Of a stretch of 64,000 nucleotides of DNA, positions 17,177-26,614 are shown one piece after another. The notes beneath the pieces were generated by a model, which was not told the origin of the DNA, made no database searches, and saw nothing but the letters and a program-made list of their open reading frames with translations. The DNA is from Halalkalibacter sp. APA_J-10(15) (GTDB lineage: Bacteria > Bacillota > Bacilli > Bacillales > Bacillaceae_D): assembly GCF_023017105.1 (NCBI RefSeq), contig NZ_JALKEV010000010.1, positions 1-64,000 of the forward strand, given 5' to 3'. Position 1 is the stretch's first letter. Every line of letters starts with the position of its first letter. Position numbers and translations under genes: made by a program.

Positions 17177-17854
17177 TTAGGCATTATTTATTGATAGAGA
17201 ACCTATTTTTTCAATTTCATCATTCTGATAAATGGCTATACCTTTCTCTTCAGCTTGGGCTACATCATACATTGCCAAAGCAATGGTTTTGGCTTCAATC
17301 CCTTTGACCTTTCGTAAAGGTCCGACAAAAAGAAAGGATAAAGCTCTAAACATCACTTCGGCTGTTTTTTCACCAAAGCGAAATTCTGCACGCTCTCCAA
17401 GCAGTAAGGAAGGGCGAAAGATCGCAATGGAGTCATAACCTAGCTTTTGCACCTCACCCTCAAGCTCTCCTTTTATTCTGGTGTAAAAGATTGAGGATTT
17501 CGCATTCGCACCCATTGCACTTACAAAAAGAAGTTTCTTCGCACCTGCTTTTCGAGATAGCTTTGCTACTCGTAAGGGATACGTCACATCAATTCGATAC
17601 ATGACGTCTTTTGATTGTGCCTTCTTAATCGTTGTTCCTATGCAGCTAAACACATCGTCTACGTGAAAATCAATCACTGATTCATCAAGCTTATCAAAAT
17701 CGGTCACGATTTCTGTCAGCTTCTGATCTGCAATTTTTAAAGGTCTTCGTACGATCGCAACAACTTTATCATAATTTCCTTTCTTCAATAGCATCTTTAA
17801 TAGCTCTCGCCCCACCAATCCAGTCGCCCCAACAATTAAAGCTGTTTTAGCCAT
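17177..17854 (-). CDS. NAD(P)-binding SDR-like protein (NmrA/HTATIP2-like)
   Basis: A protein of 225 residues from ATG 17854, where MAKTALIVGATGLVGRELL gives the Rossmann GxxGxxG. The reading frame extends 40 codons further upstream, but that extension lacks a ribosome site and family similarity. Later features are FSCIGTTIKKA, LLFVSAMGANAKSSIFYTRIKG with the Tyr/Lys pair, and IFRPSLLLGER, typical of the oxidoreductase HTATIP2/YwnB-like branch of atypical short-chain dehydrogenases. Function unknown, probably redox sensing or reduction of a small carbonyl. No operon partner. Confidence 0.78.
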   Translation of the reverse strand: MAKTALIVGATGLVGRELLKMLLKKGNYDKVVAIVRRPLKIADQKLTEIVTDFDKLDESVIDFHVDDVFSCIGTTIKKAQSKDVMYRIDVTYPLRVAKLSRKAGAKKLLFVSAMGANAKSSIFYTRIKGELEGEVQKLGYDSIAIFRPSLLLGERAEFRFGEKTAEVMFRALSFLFVGPLRKVKGIEAKTIALAMYDVAQAEEKGIAIYQNDEIEKIGSLSINNA

Positions 17855-18038
17855 GATCCTTCCCTCCCTCCAACCAAGCATGAAATGAGCATCCACCATT
17901 CGATCTGCTTGCACGGAATCATATATGGCGATCGACAGCGTTTGTGTGTATCGTAAATTATTACCCGTAGCCATTTACGGCGCTCAACTTCCCTATTGCC
18001 CGCGCGAATCCTTTTAAGATACCTATTCACAAACAAAC

Positions 18039-18428
18039 CTAAAGGTCAACGTTATAATTTAGGGCTAGTTCGTCACCAGGTAAGCCGCGAATCCCCCAAT
18101 GATGCTTCGGTGTTTCAAAGATCGTTAATTCAATATCTTCTTTCCTCATCTTACATTTACTCGTAAGTCTCTCATACAACAACTGAATCAACTTCTTTTT
18201 CGTTGCGATCGAGCGTCCTTCAAACATACTAATTTCAATTACCATATAGTTCTCACTTCGATCATTTGAAAAGAAGAAATCTTCCTCATCCATTAAGAAA
18301 AATCGTTGAAATTTTTTCTCTTCTGGAAACTCTAAAGCATCAACCATACAAGAATGAATGATACTCGATACTAGCTTCTTCCGCGAATTTAATACATCTT
18401 TTAACCCAAATACTTTCACTTGTCCCAT
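18039..18428 (-). CDS. Tautomerase-superfamily protein
   Basis: A protein of 129 residues. ATG 18428 is chosen because AAAGGTGAG lies 6 nt before it; ATG 18434 is too close. Conserved blocks are the FFLMDEEDFFF region, YMVIEISMFEGRS and ETPKHHWGIRGLPGDEL, as in the Tautomerase_2 family of bacilli. The mature protein would start Gly-Gln-Val instead of the catalytic Pro1 of classic tautomerases, so activity of that kind is doubtful. It lies downstream of cydC on the same strand with a 79-bp gap; co-transcription is possible but not evident. Confidence 0.75.
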   Translation of the reverse strand: MGQVKVFGLKDVLNSRKKLVSSIIHSCMVDALEFPEEKKFQRFFLMDEEDFFFSNDRSENYMVIEISMFEGRSIATKKKLIQLLYERLTSKCKMRKEDIELTIFETPKHHWGIRGLPGDELALNYNVDL

Positions 18429-18513
18429 ACTCATCTCACCTTTCTCATCTCAACTAAACTCTACTTTCACTATAATCTATTCTATATGTTACTTCATCAT
18501 CCCTTCTACATAT

Positions 18514-20223
18514 TCAAATCAAACTACTTTCAATCTCTTTAAGTTTGTAGAAGAAACCCTTTCTCTCCATTAGCTCTGCATACGTCCCGACTTCAACAAC
18601 CTTGCCTTCATCCATCACTACAATTTGATCCATTTGTTCAAGCCCTGAAAGCCGATGACTTATGAGAATGAGCGTATCCTCCTTAGCTTGCTGATGAAGC
18701 CAATGATAGAGCTTCTTCTCTGTTTCCATATCAACGGATGAAGTCGGTTCATCAAGGAGCCATAATCGCCCACCTTTAGCACCAGCCCTTGCCAAAGCTA
18801 ATCGCTGCTTTTCCCCTCCTGATAAATTTTCTCCACCTTCCATCACTGCATCATCCAATTTGAAGTGTGATAACTGAACATCCTTTAACAGTTGCTCTAA
18901 CTGTTCCTCCGTCCACTCTTCCTCAAATAAAAGAAGGTTGTCTCTTACCGTACCATAAAAGAACTGACTTCTTTGATAAACAACATTTGCCTGTGCCCAA
19001 ATAGACTCTTGATCAATTTGCTCAATTGGCACACCGTTAACATGGATTTCACCTTCTGTCTCATACCATTTTAATAATATATGCATGAGCGTAGACTTTC
19101 CAGATCCACTTGGTCCAACAATCGCTGTTTTCGATTCTGATGGGAAGTCAATTGTAATATCCTCCAGTGTCTTTCGAAATTCATTGGCAAATCCGAATGA
19201 TGCACGACGGAATGATAGCGATGGTGCGCATTCACTCATATTCAGTTGAGTAGTAACTCTCTCTTTTCTGTCACCTTCTGCTGTCACCGCCTCCAACCGT
19301 TTGGCAGCTTGTTCGCTTTCATCATAATGAATCGGGAAAATAGCCATAGGTACCGAATGCTCAAAGACAATAAAGCTAATCATCACAAGCATCGCTAATA
19401 AAACACCATCTAGCTGTCCAGTTGTAACGAAGTAAGCTCCAATAGCAAGGACAGACCATGAAATAAGATGTGCGGCTGCCACATTAAAAGCTTGATTAGA
19501 AGCGGATTGCACTCCTTCTTGTTTTTGCTTTAGAACATACACTTTTGACTGATCTCCCAATTGCTGTTCTTTGCCTTCTAGTTGCTGATGAATTTTCAAT
19601 TCTCGAAATCCATAGAACCATTCTGCTACATCAGTAGAAAGTTGTGCCCTTTCTTGACGAATATCGCTACTGATCTTCTTCTGCCTTTTAGCAAACCAAG
19701 CTGGGATGACAAAACCTGTCAAGAACAATCCAATTAATATGCACGCAGCAATGACTATTGAAGAAAATGAAACAAAGAATATCGTACTAAAAAAGACTAA
19801 CACCATAATAATTGGTGGATAGAGAACGCGTAAAAAAAAGTTTTGCAAGCTTTCCACATCACCAACAATTCGCGCTAACAAATCACCACTGCGGTACGTT
19901 CGAAATAAAGAAGCACCTATCTTTTCTATTTTTTCATAGAAATAAACACGCATATCACTAAGCATTGTAAAGGTTGCTCGATGAGAGTAATACCGTTCGG
20001 CATAACGACTTAAAGCCCGAGTGAAACTACCGATTTTCACGACCGCTACCATAGCTATTAATACATACATAGGAGGCTCTAAGGCAGCTTGGGAAATTAA
20101 GTAGCCATTTGCAGCAAATAAGCCGACAGCCGTCACACCGGCCAAAAAGCCAAAAACGACTGATAAAATAACGTCTTTCTTTTCCCGCATCATTAACCGC
20201 ACAATAGGTAGAAGATCATTCAT
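18514..20223 (-). CDS. cydC: CydC-type ABC transporter subunit (thiol reductant exporter)
   Basis: A protein of 569 residues and last gene of the cyd operon. It has six transmembrane segments in the first 310 residues and a C-terminal ATPase with Walker A (IVGPSGSGKST), signature LSGGEKQR and Walker B (LWLLDEPTS). With CydD it forms the heterodimer needed to assemble cytochrome bd; in E. coli the pair exports glutathione or cysteine. The start ATG 20223 lies 3 nt after the cydD stop and GGGAGGTGG sits in the end of cydD, so translation is coupled. Confidence 0.93.
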   Translation of the reverse strand: MNDLLPIVRLMMREKKDVILSVVFGFLAGVTAVGLFAANGYLISQAALEPPMYVLIAMVAVVKIGSFTRALSRYAERYYSHRATFTMLSDMRVYFYEKIEKIGASLFRTYRSGDLLARIVGDVESLQNFFLRVLYPPIIMVLVFFSTIFFVSFSSIVIAACILIGLFLTGFVIPAWFAKRQKKISSDIRQERAQLSTDVAEWFYGFRELKIHQQLEGKEQQLGDQSKVYVLKQKQEGVQSASNQAFNVAAAHLISWSVLAIGAYFVTTGQLDGVLLAMLVMISFIVFEHSVPMAIFPIHYDESEQAAKRLEAVTAEGDRKERVTTQLNMSECAPSLSFRRASFGFANEFRKTLEDITIDFPSESKTAIVGPSGSGKSTLMHILLKWYETEGEIHVNGVPIEQIDQESIWAQANVVYQRSQFFYGTVRDNLLLFEEEWTEEQLEQLLKDVQLSHFKLDDAVMEGGENLSGGEKQRLALARAGAKGGRLWLLDEPTSSVDMETEKKLYHWLHQQAKEDTLILISHRLSGLEQMDQIVVMDEGKVVEVGTYAELMERKGFFYKLKEIESSLI

Positions 20224-20226
20224 GCT

Positions 20227-21942
20227 CTATTCCACCTCCCGATTCTCTGAGAGCATTTGCGCGTAACGTTCAGATTGCTTTAATAATTGCTCATGCTTTC
20301 CCTCAGCTAACAGTGCTCCATTTTCTAGAAAAAGAATATAATTCGCTCTCTTAATCGTTTGCAAGCGATGAGCAACAGTTATGACAAGCGCTTGCTCAGC
20401 AAGCTGTTCAATCGAAGCATGAAGCACCTGCTCAGTCACTAAATCTAGACCAGAAGTCGGCTCATCAAATAAAACGATGGCTGGCCTTTTTAAAAAGGCA
20501 CGACTTATCGCAATACGTTGCTTTTCACCGCCTGATAACCCTCTTCCACCTTCACCAATCATCGTTTGAAACTCGTCAGGAAAAGAGGTAATTAAATCAA
20601 GAATACCCGCCTTTTCAGCAGCGTCTCTTAATTCCTCTTCCGTTACATCTAATCCCATCGTTATATTTTCAGCAATCGTACCTGCAAATAAATAAGGATG
20701 CTGTGTGACATAACTAATTTGGTTAAACCATTCACTCTCTTTATACGACGTTAACGGAAGACCGTTGACATACAATCCACCTTCAGTAGGCTGTAACAAA
20801 CCAGACATGATATGTAATAATGTCGTTTTACCAGCTCCACTTTTTCCAACTAACGCCACTTGTCCATGTCGAGGCAACCGAGTGTTTATGCCATTTAATT
20901 TAAAGCCCTCTGAACGATAATGAAAATGGACATTCTGTAACTGAAAGGAGGAAATCCTCTCATTGAATCGCTCATGTCCCCATTCCATTCGTTGCTCCTT
21001 TTTTTGAAGCTCTTCTTCGATTTTTTCTGCTGCACCACTACTACTTCTCCCAGCATGAAACGCACTTCCTAGCTCCTTCAATAAATTAAAAAATTCTGGA
21101 ACTAGTAGTAAAATAAAAAAGGCTGTAAAAAAATCAATTTGCTGAAACACAATTAAACGTAACCCTAATTCTAGTGCAACGAGTCCAATACTAAGCATCG
21201 AAATAAATTCCAACATTAACGAAGAGGTGAAAGCCACCTTTAATATTTCCATTGTCGTATCACGAAAACGTAAGCTACTTTGACGAATGAGTTCTTTATA
21301 TTTCTTTGATTTCCCGTATACCTTTAAGCTTTCAATTCCCTGCAATGTATCAAGAAAACGCCCCGAAAAAGCTTTCATGCTTTCTAACTTTTCTTCTGAT
21401 TTCCGCTGCGTCATTCCGCCAATAATCGCCATAAAAACAGGGATAAATGGTGCTGTCACTAGAAGAATCAAGCCTGAATAAACATGTTGACTAAAAATCA
21501 CAATTAAGATCATCACTGGTGCAATCGTCGAAACCATTCGTTGGGGCACATATTGACGAAAGAAGCTATCTATTTCATCAACAGTATCAAGCATGACACT
21601 AACCTTTGCACCAGATTGTCCTTGATAAGACATTGATAATGATTCATTTCCATACGCCTGCAATAAACGTTTCCGAATATCCTCTTTAATCTTTGTCGCC
21701 ATGCTGACACCTAATCGGTTGCTCCAATATGAAAGCAATGCTCTCATTAATAACACACCTAGTAGCACAAATAATAGAACAATGACGTGTTCAAACGCTA
21801 CATTTCGTAGGAACACGTCATTTACAATCGTTACAATCAAATACGCTTGAGCGATAACGACTACTCCAAAAGCAATTGCTACAACATATAACAAGGAATA
21901 TGGTTTCCTTTCAGCCGTTGCTAACCTTTGCAAAATTTTCAT
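20227..21942 (-). CDS. cydD: CydD-type ABC transporter subunit (thiol reductant exporter)
   Basis: A protein of 571 residues. The membrane domain (six segments, about 15-300) precedes the ATPase with Walker A (LVGKSGAGKTT), signature LSGGEKQR and Walker B (IVLFDEPTS). The opening LQRLATAERKPYSLL and the position after cydB/cydS identify it as the CydD partner. Its ATG at 21942 follows the cydS stop by 3 nt, with GAGG inside the end of cydS. Partner of cydC in assembly of the bd oxidase. Confidence 0.93.
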   Translation of the reverse strand: MKILQRLATAERKPYSLLYVVAIAFGVVVIAQAYLIVTIVNDVFLRNVAFEHVIVLLFVLLGVLLMRALLSYWSNRLGVSMATKIKEDIRKRLLQAYGNESLSMSYQGQSGAKVSVMLDTVDEIDSFFRQYVPQRMVSTIAPVMILIVIFSQHVYSGLILLVTAPFIPVFMAIIGGMTQRKSEEKLESMKAFSGRFLDTLQGIESLKVYGKSKKYKELIRQSSLRFRDTTMEILKVAFTSSLMLEFISMLSIGLVALELGLRLIVFQQIDFFTAFFILLLVPEFFNLLKELGSAFHAGRSSSGAAEKIEEELQKKEQRMEWGHERFNERISSFQLQNVHFHYRSEGFKLNGINTRLPRHGQVALVGKSGAGKTTLLHIMSGLLQPTEGGLYVNGLPLTSYKESEWFNQISYVTQHPYLFAGTIAENITMGLDVTEEELRDAAEKAGILDLITSFPDEFQTMIGEGGRGLSGGEKQRIAISRAFLKRPAIVLFDEPTSGLDLVTEQVLHASIEQLAEQALVITVAHRLQTIKRANYILFLENGALLAEGKHEQLLKQSERYAQMLSENREVE

Positions 21943-21945
21943 CAG

Positions 21946-22047
21946 CTAATCCTCATATTTCGTACTTTTATGTGCCATAACAAAGGAAAGCACAATCGCA
22001 AGCCCGGCGACAAGAAGAGGAGCATAAAACAATAGAAAGTTGTACAT
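21946..22047 (-). CDS. cydS: CydS-like small subunit of cytochrome bd oxidase
   Basis: A small gene read directly from the sequence: 33 codons from ATG 22047 to TAG 21946-21948, with AAGGAGG 8 nt upstream. The peptide begins MYNFLLFYAPLLVAGLAIVL and ends HKSTKYED, so it has one transmembrane helix and a charged C-terminal tail. Its length, single helix, YAP motif near the N-terminus and place directly after cydB match CydS of the Geobacillus bd oxidase, a single-helix subunit bound near the haems. The similarity is judged by eye from family knowledge. It lies 14 nt after cydB and 3 nt before cydD. Confidence 0.85.
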   Translation of the reverse strand: MYNFLLFYAPLLVAGLAIVLSFVMAHKSTKYED

Positions 22048-22061
22048 CTTATCGTTCCTCC

Positions 22062-23078
22062 TTATTTCCCTTTTTGGATATATGGTTTGTTCATAATGAA
22101 TAATTTAAACACTAAATATAGCGATGGAATCAACAGCATGAACCCTAAAATAAAGACGACAATTAATGTATACGCCATCGTTTCATTTGTAAACCCATCA
22201 TAAATCGTTACATCTGGATATAATAAATATGGATATCGTGAAACTCCGTATGCATAAAAGGCAATCGCAAATTGTAATACAACAAAGATAAACGACTTAC
22301 CGTATAACTGCTTCCTTAATAACCATAGGCTGACGATGAAACAGACAAACGAAAGAGCAAACAACCACCATAAAGATAGTAACCCTTCATAATGGGAAGG
22401 ATTATGCCACCTCATTTCAATAATAATGCCTAATGCCGTTACAATCGTCGGAAAGCTCCAAATCCACGTATACTTTCGAAAGAGGTACAAAGCTTTCCTA
22501 TCTTTTGCAACAGATGAATAATAAGCTAGAAAGCTAGCAGAAATAAACAAAACACTGACAAGACTTAGAACAATAATCGACCATGCAAACGGGCTTGTAA
22601 ATAACCCAATATAATCGAGCTCAATCCGCCCTGATGACGTTGTATGAATAAAACCACCTTGGGACACAATTAACGCTGTCGTTAAAGACGCCGGAATAAG
22701 GACACCAGTTATACCATACATAAGTGTATATCCGACATGACCTTTCTTTGTCCCATACGTGCCAAATGCATAATAGCTACCACGTAGCGCCAATAAAATA
22801 ATCGATATACTAATTGGAATTAAGAGAACTGTACCAAAATAGTAAGCTGTACTTGGAAAAAAACCGATCATCCCAACAAAGAAAAACACAAGAAAGACAT
22901 TTGTAATCTCCCAAACAGGGGATAAGTAACGTTGAATGACCGTATTCACAATATGGTTCTTCTTCGTCACAATCGTAAATGCATTAAAGAAGCCTGCTCC
23001 AAAGTCAATGGAAGCAATAATGACATAGCCAAAAAGGAATAGCCACAAGACGGAAATCCCTATAATTTCAACGGTCAT
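22062..23078 (-). CDS. cydB: Cytochrome bd ubiquinol oxidase subunit II
   Basis: A protein of 338 residues with about nine hydrophobic helices and the typical opening ISVLWLFLFGYVIIASIDFGAGFFNAF. CydB pairs with CydA in the cytoplasmic membrane; it carries no haem itself but scaffolds the complex. The start ATG overlaps the cydA stop by 4 nt (ATGA), with GGGAGGT in the cydA tail. Length is normal for the family. Confidence 0.95.
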   Translation of the reverse strand: MTVEIIGISVLWLFLFGYVIIASIDFGAGFFNAFTIVTKKNHIVNTVIQRYLSPVWEITNVFLVFFFVGMIGFFPSTAYYFGTVLLIPISISIILLALRGSYYAFGTYGTKKGHVGYTLMYGITGVLIPASLTTALIVSQGGFIHTTSSGRIELDYIGLFTSPFAWSIIVLSLVSVLFISASFLAYYSSVAKDRKALYLFRKYTWIWSFPTIVTALGIIIEMRWHNPSHYEGLLSLWWLFALSFVCFIVSLWLLRKQLYGKSFIFVVLQFAIAFYAYGVSRYPYLLYPDVTIYDGFTNETMAYTLIVVFILGFMLLIPSLYLVFKLFIMNKPYIQKGK

Positions 23079-24415
23079 TTTGCAATACCTCCCTTGGCGT
23101 CAGTCTGCCTTTCTAATTCTTTTTCAACTGGGTTATTTTTAAACATTCTCGATAATACAACACCCGTACCCACAACTAAAATAAGGTAAAGCACGGCAAA
23201 AGCAATAAACATCACCCATACATATGGTGAATCAGTTGCCCCTTCGGCCGTTGTCATATATCCTCTCATAATCCACGGCTGTCGACCCATTTCAGCAAAC
23301 CACCACCCTGCTTGAATGGCAAGCATCGCCAATGGACCTGAGGCAACAAGCAACCGTCGGAATAATTTCGTCTTAATAAACGACCAGTTGCGATAAAGGG
23401 CCACTATATAGAAAAGTGCCAACGCCGTTAACCCTATTCCAATCGTAATCATCATGTCAAAAAAGTAATGCACGATATACGGAGGATGATATTCCTCTGG
23501 AAACTGATCAAGGCCGACCACTTCACCTGTAAAGTTACTATGCACTAAAAAGCTTAGCGCATATGGAATACGAATCGCATATTTAACTTCATTCGTTTCC
23601 GTCAACACCCCATACAGCACGAGTGGAGCTTCTTCTTCTGTCTCAAAGTGCCATTCCGCAGCAGCAAGCTTCTCAGGTTGATACTCAGCTAAGAACTTCC
23701 CTGAAAAGTCACCAACAACGGCTGTCGCGATCGAAAAGATAAGAGCCACTTTCATCGTTAACGCAAGTCCTTTACGGTGATACTCGTGACGACTTCCCTT
23801 TAATAGATGATAAGCGGCAATTGAGGCTAGAACAAAGGCAGTAGTCATATATGCTGATGTGAGCACATGTCCAACCTTCGTTGGCATCGCTGGATTAAAC
23901 ATCGCCAAAAACGGCTGAATATTGGTCAATTGTCCATCAACTAACGCAAAGCCTTGTGGCGTATTCATAAAGGCATTAACAGACGTAATAAATAATGCCG
24001 ACATCGCTCCGCCGATTAATACTGGAATTAAGAGCATAAAATGTTTAAATGGATTTTTAAAACGGTCCCACGTATATAAGTAAATTCCTAAGAAAATGGC
24101 TTCAAAGAAAAACGCAAAAGTCTCCATAAATAATGGTAACGCAATAAGCTGACCAGCAAATTCCATAAAGCTAGGCCATAAAAGCGCTAACTGGAGAGCA
24201 ATCGCCGTTCCGGTCACAACCCCAACCGCAACTGTAATCACATACCCTCGTGCCCAGCGTTTTGCCATAAGCAAATAATGCTCATCATTCCTCTTTAAGC
24301 CGAGCCAGTGAGCAATAAGTATCAAAATTGGTACACCCACACCGAGAGTTGCATAGATGACATGTACTGACAATGTCATCATCGTTAAATATCGACTAAA
24401 TTCAACTGAATCCAT
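23075..24415 (-). CDS. cydA: Cytochrome bd ubiquinol oxidase subunit I
   Basis: A protein of 446 residues. ATG 24415 is chosen over the upstream start because AAGGAGG lies 8 nt before it. CydA reduces oxygen to water with quinol electrons at high affinity. Haem ligands visible by comparison with E. coli are His18 (LSVHVIYATLG), the His in KVGHVLTSAY and the Met in WWFAEMGRQPW. The protein is shorter than the E. coli enzyme, as expected for the bacillus type with a short Q-loop. It heads the operon cydA-cydB-cydS-cydD-cydC, preceded by a probable Rex operator. Confidence 0.95.
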   Translation of the reverse strand: MDSVEFSRYLTMMTLSVHVIYATLGVGVPILILIAHWLGLKRNDEHYLLMAKRWARGYVITVAVGVVTGTAIALQLALLWPSFMEFAGQLIALPLFMETFAFFFEAIFLGIYLYTWDRFKNPFKHFMLLIPVLIGGAMSALFITSVNAFMNTPQGFALVDGQLTNIQPFLAMFNPAMPTKVGHVLTSAYMTTAFVLASIAAYHLLKGSRHEYHRKGLALTMKVALIFSIATAVVGDFSGKFLAEYQPEKLAAAEWHFETEEEAPLVLYGVLTETNEVKYAIRIPYALSFLVHSNFTGEVVGLDQFPEEYHPPYIVHYFFDMMITIGIGLTALALFYIVALYRNWSFIKTKLFRRLLVASGPLAMLAIQAGWWFAEMGRQPWIMRGYMTTAEGATDSPYVWVMFIAFAVLYLILVVGTGVVLSRMFKNNPVEKELERQTDAKGGIAK

Positions 24416-24463
24416 CTTCTCTCCTCCTTGTCCTCTCCCTTTCATAAGCAGAAGATACTACCT

Positions 24464-24469
24464 ATTGTA
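24464..24469 (-). promoter_or_regulatory. Candidate -10 box of the cyd operon
   Basis: TACAAT on the minus strand lies about 50 bp before the cydA start. A recognisable -35 match (TTTTTC, 16-nt spacer) overlaps the Rex-like site, so a bound repressor would block polymerase. Confidence 0.45.
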
Positions 24470-24481
24470 TAACGGAAATGT

Positions 24482-24499
24482 ATGTGAAAAATATCACAA
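24482..24499. promoter_or_regulatory. Probable Rex (redox) operator
   Basis: The minus-strand sequence TTGTGATATTTTTCACAT differs only slightly from the Rex consensus TTGTGAAATATTTCACAA. In B. subtilis the cyd operon is repressed by Rex (YdiH) when NAD+/NADH is high, so the same control is expected. Confidence 0.75.
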
Positions 24500-24540
24500 A
24501 TCAAACAATTTTGTTACAAAGGAGTGATGAATTTATGACA

Positions 24541-24569
24541 TAAGAAAACTGCGATAGCATCTTTTCTTA
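24541..24569. repeat. 29-bp palindromic repeat, copy 2
   Basis: It begins TAAGAAAACT, has the middle GCGATAGC and ends ATCTTTTCTTA. It forms the left edge of a 384-bp gene-free block whose right edge is copy 3. Confidence 0.8.
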
Positions 24570-24895
24570 TAAGTGTTGTGCCGAGCCGTTCATAGGGTGT
24601 AGCTCATCAATGCGTGATCACTACTTTTGCGAACCTACTTGCATAGGGACAACCAACAAAGTTAATCCTCATTCCTCTAAATAAGAGAAAAAACATTTCC
24701 TGAAAAGAAAATGTAGCCCTCATTCCGCTATTTTGGCTTTTATGGCTCCTTTTGGACTCATTTATCTTAAATAGAGGAATGAGGAACCGCATAGAGCACG
24801 TGACCTTTGCCCCCCGCTTCTTCACTGAGTGGTTCCGATAGCTCCTTCGGTTATTCTCACAATTCCTTCCATGAATTTTATAAATTTTGATTATG
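24570..24895. repeat. Gene-free block with inverted CCTCATTCC repeats
   Basis: No convincing gene is present; a 72-codon minus-strand frame lacks a ribosome site and family likeness. The block contains a 20-bp inverted repeat (18 of 20 paired) at 24667-24686 and 24765-24784, whose arms begin CCTCATTCCTCTA. A third partial copy (CCTCATTCCGCTATTTT) starts at 24718. The block resembles an interspersed non-coding element, but I cannot name it. Confidence 0.6.
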
Positions 24896-24924
24896 TAAGA
24901 AAAGCACGATAGCGTCTTTTCTTA
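24896..24924. repeat. 29-bp palindromic repeat, copy 3
   Basis: It begins TAAGAAAAGC, has the middle ACGATAGC and ends GTCTTTTCTTA. It differs from copy 2 mainly by compensating changes in the arms and lies in the same orientation. Confidence 0.8.
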
Positions 24925-24928
24925 ATAC

Positions 24929-24969
24929 AGAAAGACATGTTAACCATTTACCCGTTAACATGTCTTTCT
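24929..24969. terminator. 16-bp hairpin, terminator of selO
   Basis: AGAAAGACATGTTAAC pairs perfectly with 24954-24969 around a 9-nt loop. It lies 17 bp after the selO stop codon on the minus strand. Confidence 0.85.
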
Positions 24970-24985
24970 AACCACACTATATCAA

Positions 24986-26446
24986 TTAAGTTCCACAAAA
25001 AGTCTGATATGGACGATCCGATGGTGCTGGTGGCTGACAATATTTCGTTAATTCCATAGAATAATCATATGGTTTCTCTAATACATGAAGAAGCTGTTTC
25101 ATAACATCATAATCATCATCTTCTACAGCCGCTGCCAACGCTTCCTCTACACGATGATTACGTGGGATGACCACAGGGTTGGACTTTTGCATTCGTTCCT
25201 GAACGATTTCCTCAGAATGACCTTGTTTAGCTAACCGCTCCATCCATTGCTTATGCCATGCTTGGAAGGACTTCGTTTCGAATAATGCTTCTTCATCTAA
25301 TTGACCCAATGTTAGCGCTCTAAATGTATTCGTATAATCAGCTTCATGGGTATCCATCATTTTCAAAAGACTGTTAATAAGCTCTTGATCGCCATCTTCT
25401 CCATCTACCAACCCTAGCTTCTTTCTCATTCCAGTTAACCATTCTTCTTGAAAGGATTCTGAGAATGTCGCAATCGCCCCTTCCGCTAGCTTAACTGCTT
25501 GCTCCTTGTCCTCATGTAACAAAGGGAGGATCGCTTCTGCCAACCTTGCCAACCCCCAGGCAGCCATATATGGTTGATTTCCATATGCATAACGCCCTTG
25601 TCGATCAATCGAACTATATACAGTCGTAGGGTCATACTTATCAATAAATGCGCATGGTCCATAATCAATCGTCTCACCGCTTATCGCCACGTTATCCGTA
25701 TTCATCACACCATGCACAAATCCAACGAGCTGCCATTTTGCAACTAAACTTGCCTGTTTTTTTATAACTTCTTCTAATAAACGCAAATAACGTTGATGAT
25801 TATCAGCAATATAAGCAAAATGCCGATCAATTGTATAGTCCGCTAAAGCTTGCAGATCATTCTTCTCACCAAACTGAGCAATATATTGAAAGGTTCCTAC
25901 ACGAATATGACTAGCTGCAACTCTTGTTAAAATGGCTCCATCTAACTCCGTTTCGCGATATACTAGTTCCCCCGTCTTCACAACAGCTAAGCTGCGACTT
26001 GTCGGAATACCTAATGCGTACATCGCTTCACTTATCATATATTCACGTAACATCGGACCTAGTGAAGCTCGACCATCACCTCCACGTGAATATGGTGTCC
26101 GCCCAGCTCCCTTCAGTTGAATATCTACTCGTTCTCCAGTTGGTGTCACTTGTTCACCTAAGAGAATCGCCCGACCATCTCCAAGCATTGTGAAATGCCC
26201 GAATTGGTGACCTGCATAGGCTTGTGCAATGGGGTCAGACCCCGGTGGAAATTGATTCCCTGCGAATATTTGTGCAGCTTCTTCCCCTTTTAATTCGCTA
26301 GCCTCTAACCTTAATTCTTCAGACAGACGTTCATTTACGATTACTAATTCAGGTGACGGGACGGGTGTTGGCTTTTGATGTGAATAAAATGAATTTGGTA
26401 ACTTTGTATAGCTGTGATCTAGGTTCCAACCATGTTCGATAGTCAT
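24986..26446 (-). CDS. selO: SelO-family protein adenylyltransferase (YdiU/UPF0061)
   Basis: A protein of 486 residues from ATG 26446, with AAAGGAG 7 nt upstream. SelO proteins are pseudokinase-fold enzymes that transfer AMP to Ser, Thr or Tyr of target proteins, linked to oxidative stress. The signature blocks [57 protein letters not shown] and GPCAFID are all intact. The last three residues are Cys-Gly-Thr: this Cys occupies the antepenultimate position where the vertebrate homologue has selenocysteine, so a redox role of the tail is plausible. It stands alone with its own terminator. Confidence 0.93.
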   Translation of the reverse strand: MTIEHGWNLDHSYTKLPNSFYSHQKPTPVPSPELVIVNERLSEELRLEASELKGEEAAQIFAGNQFPPGSDPIAQAYAGHQFGHFTMLGDGRAILLGEQVTPTGERVDIQLKGAGRTPYSRGGDGRASLGPMLREYMISEAMYALGIPTSRSLAVVKTGELVYRETELDGAILTRVAASHIRVGTFQYIAQFGEKNDLQALADYTIDRHFAYIADNHQRYLRLLEEVIKKQASLVAKWQLVGFVHGVMNTDNVAISGETIDYGPCAFIDKYDPTTVYSSIDRQGRYAYGNQPYMAAWGLARLAEAILPLLHEDKEQAVKLAEGAIATFSESFQEEWLTGMRKKLGLVDGEDGDQELINSLLKMMDTHEADYTNTFRALTLGQLDEEALFETKSFQAWHKQWMERLAKQGHSEEIVQERMQKSNPVVIPRNHRVEEALAAAVEDDDYDVMKQLLHVLEKPYDYSMELTKYCQPPAPSDRPYQTFCGT

Positions 26447-26614
26447 AACGACTCCTTTCAGCTTCATGAAATTGATCATTAAAGTATGACCTTTGCAATT
26501 GTAGAATGCCCTTTATTATACGCGAACATTTCATATAAAAATTATACGTCATCTTTCCAACTTCCCTATGATATAATGCTTACAAACGACTATTAGTTTT
26601 TAGGGGGGGATGCG

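Noticed and set aside
17855-17974. N-terminal 40-residue extension of the NAD(P)-binding protein
   Set aside because: It lacks a ribosome site and precedes the conserved MAKTALIVGATG start, which has its own purine-rich site.
24607-24825. A 72-codon minus-strand frame as a gene
   Set aside because: No ribosome site, odd composition, and it lies over inverted repeats in a block framed by palindromes.
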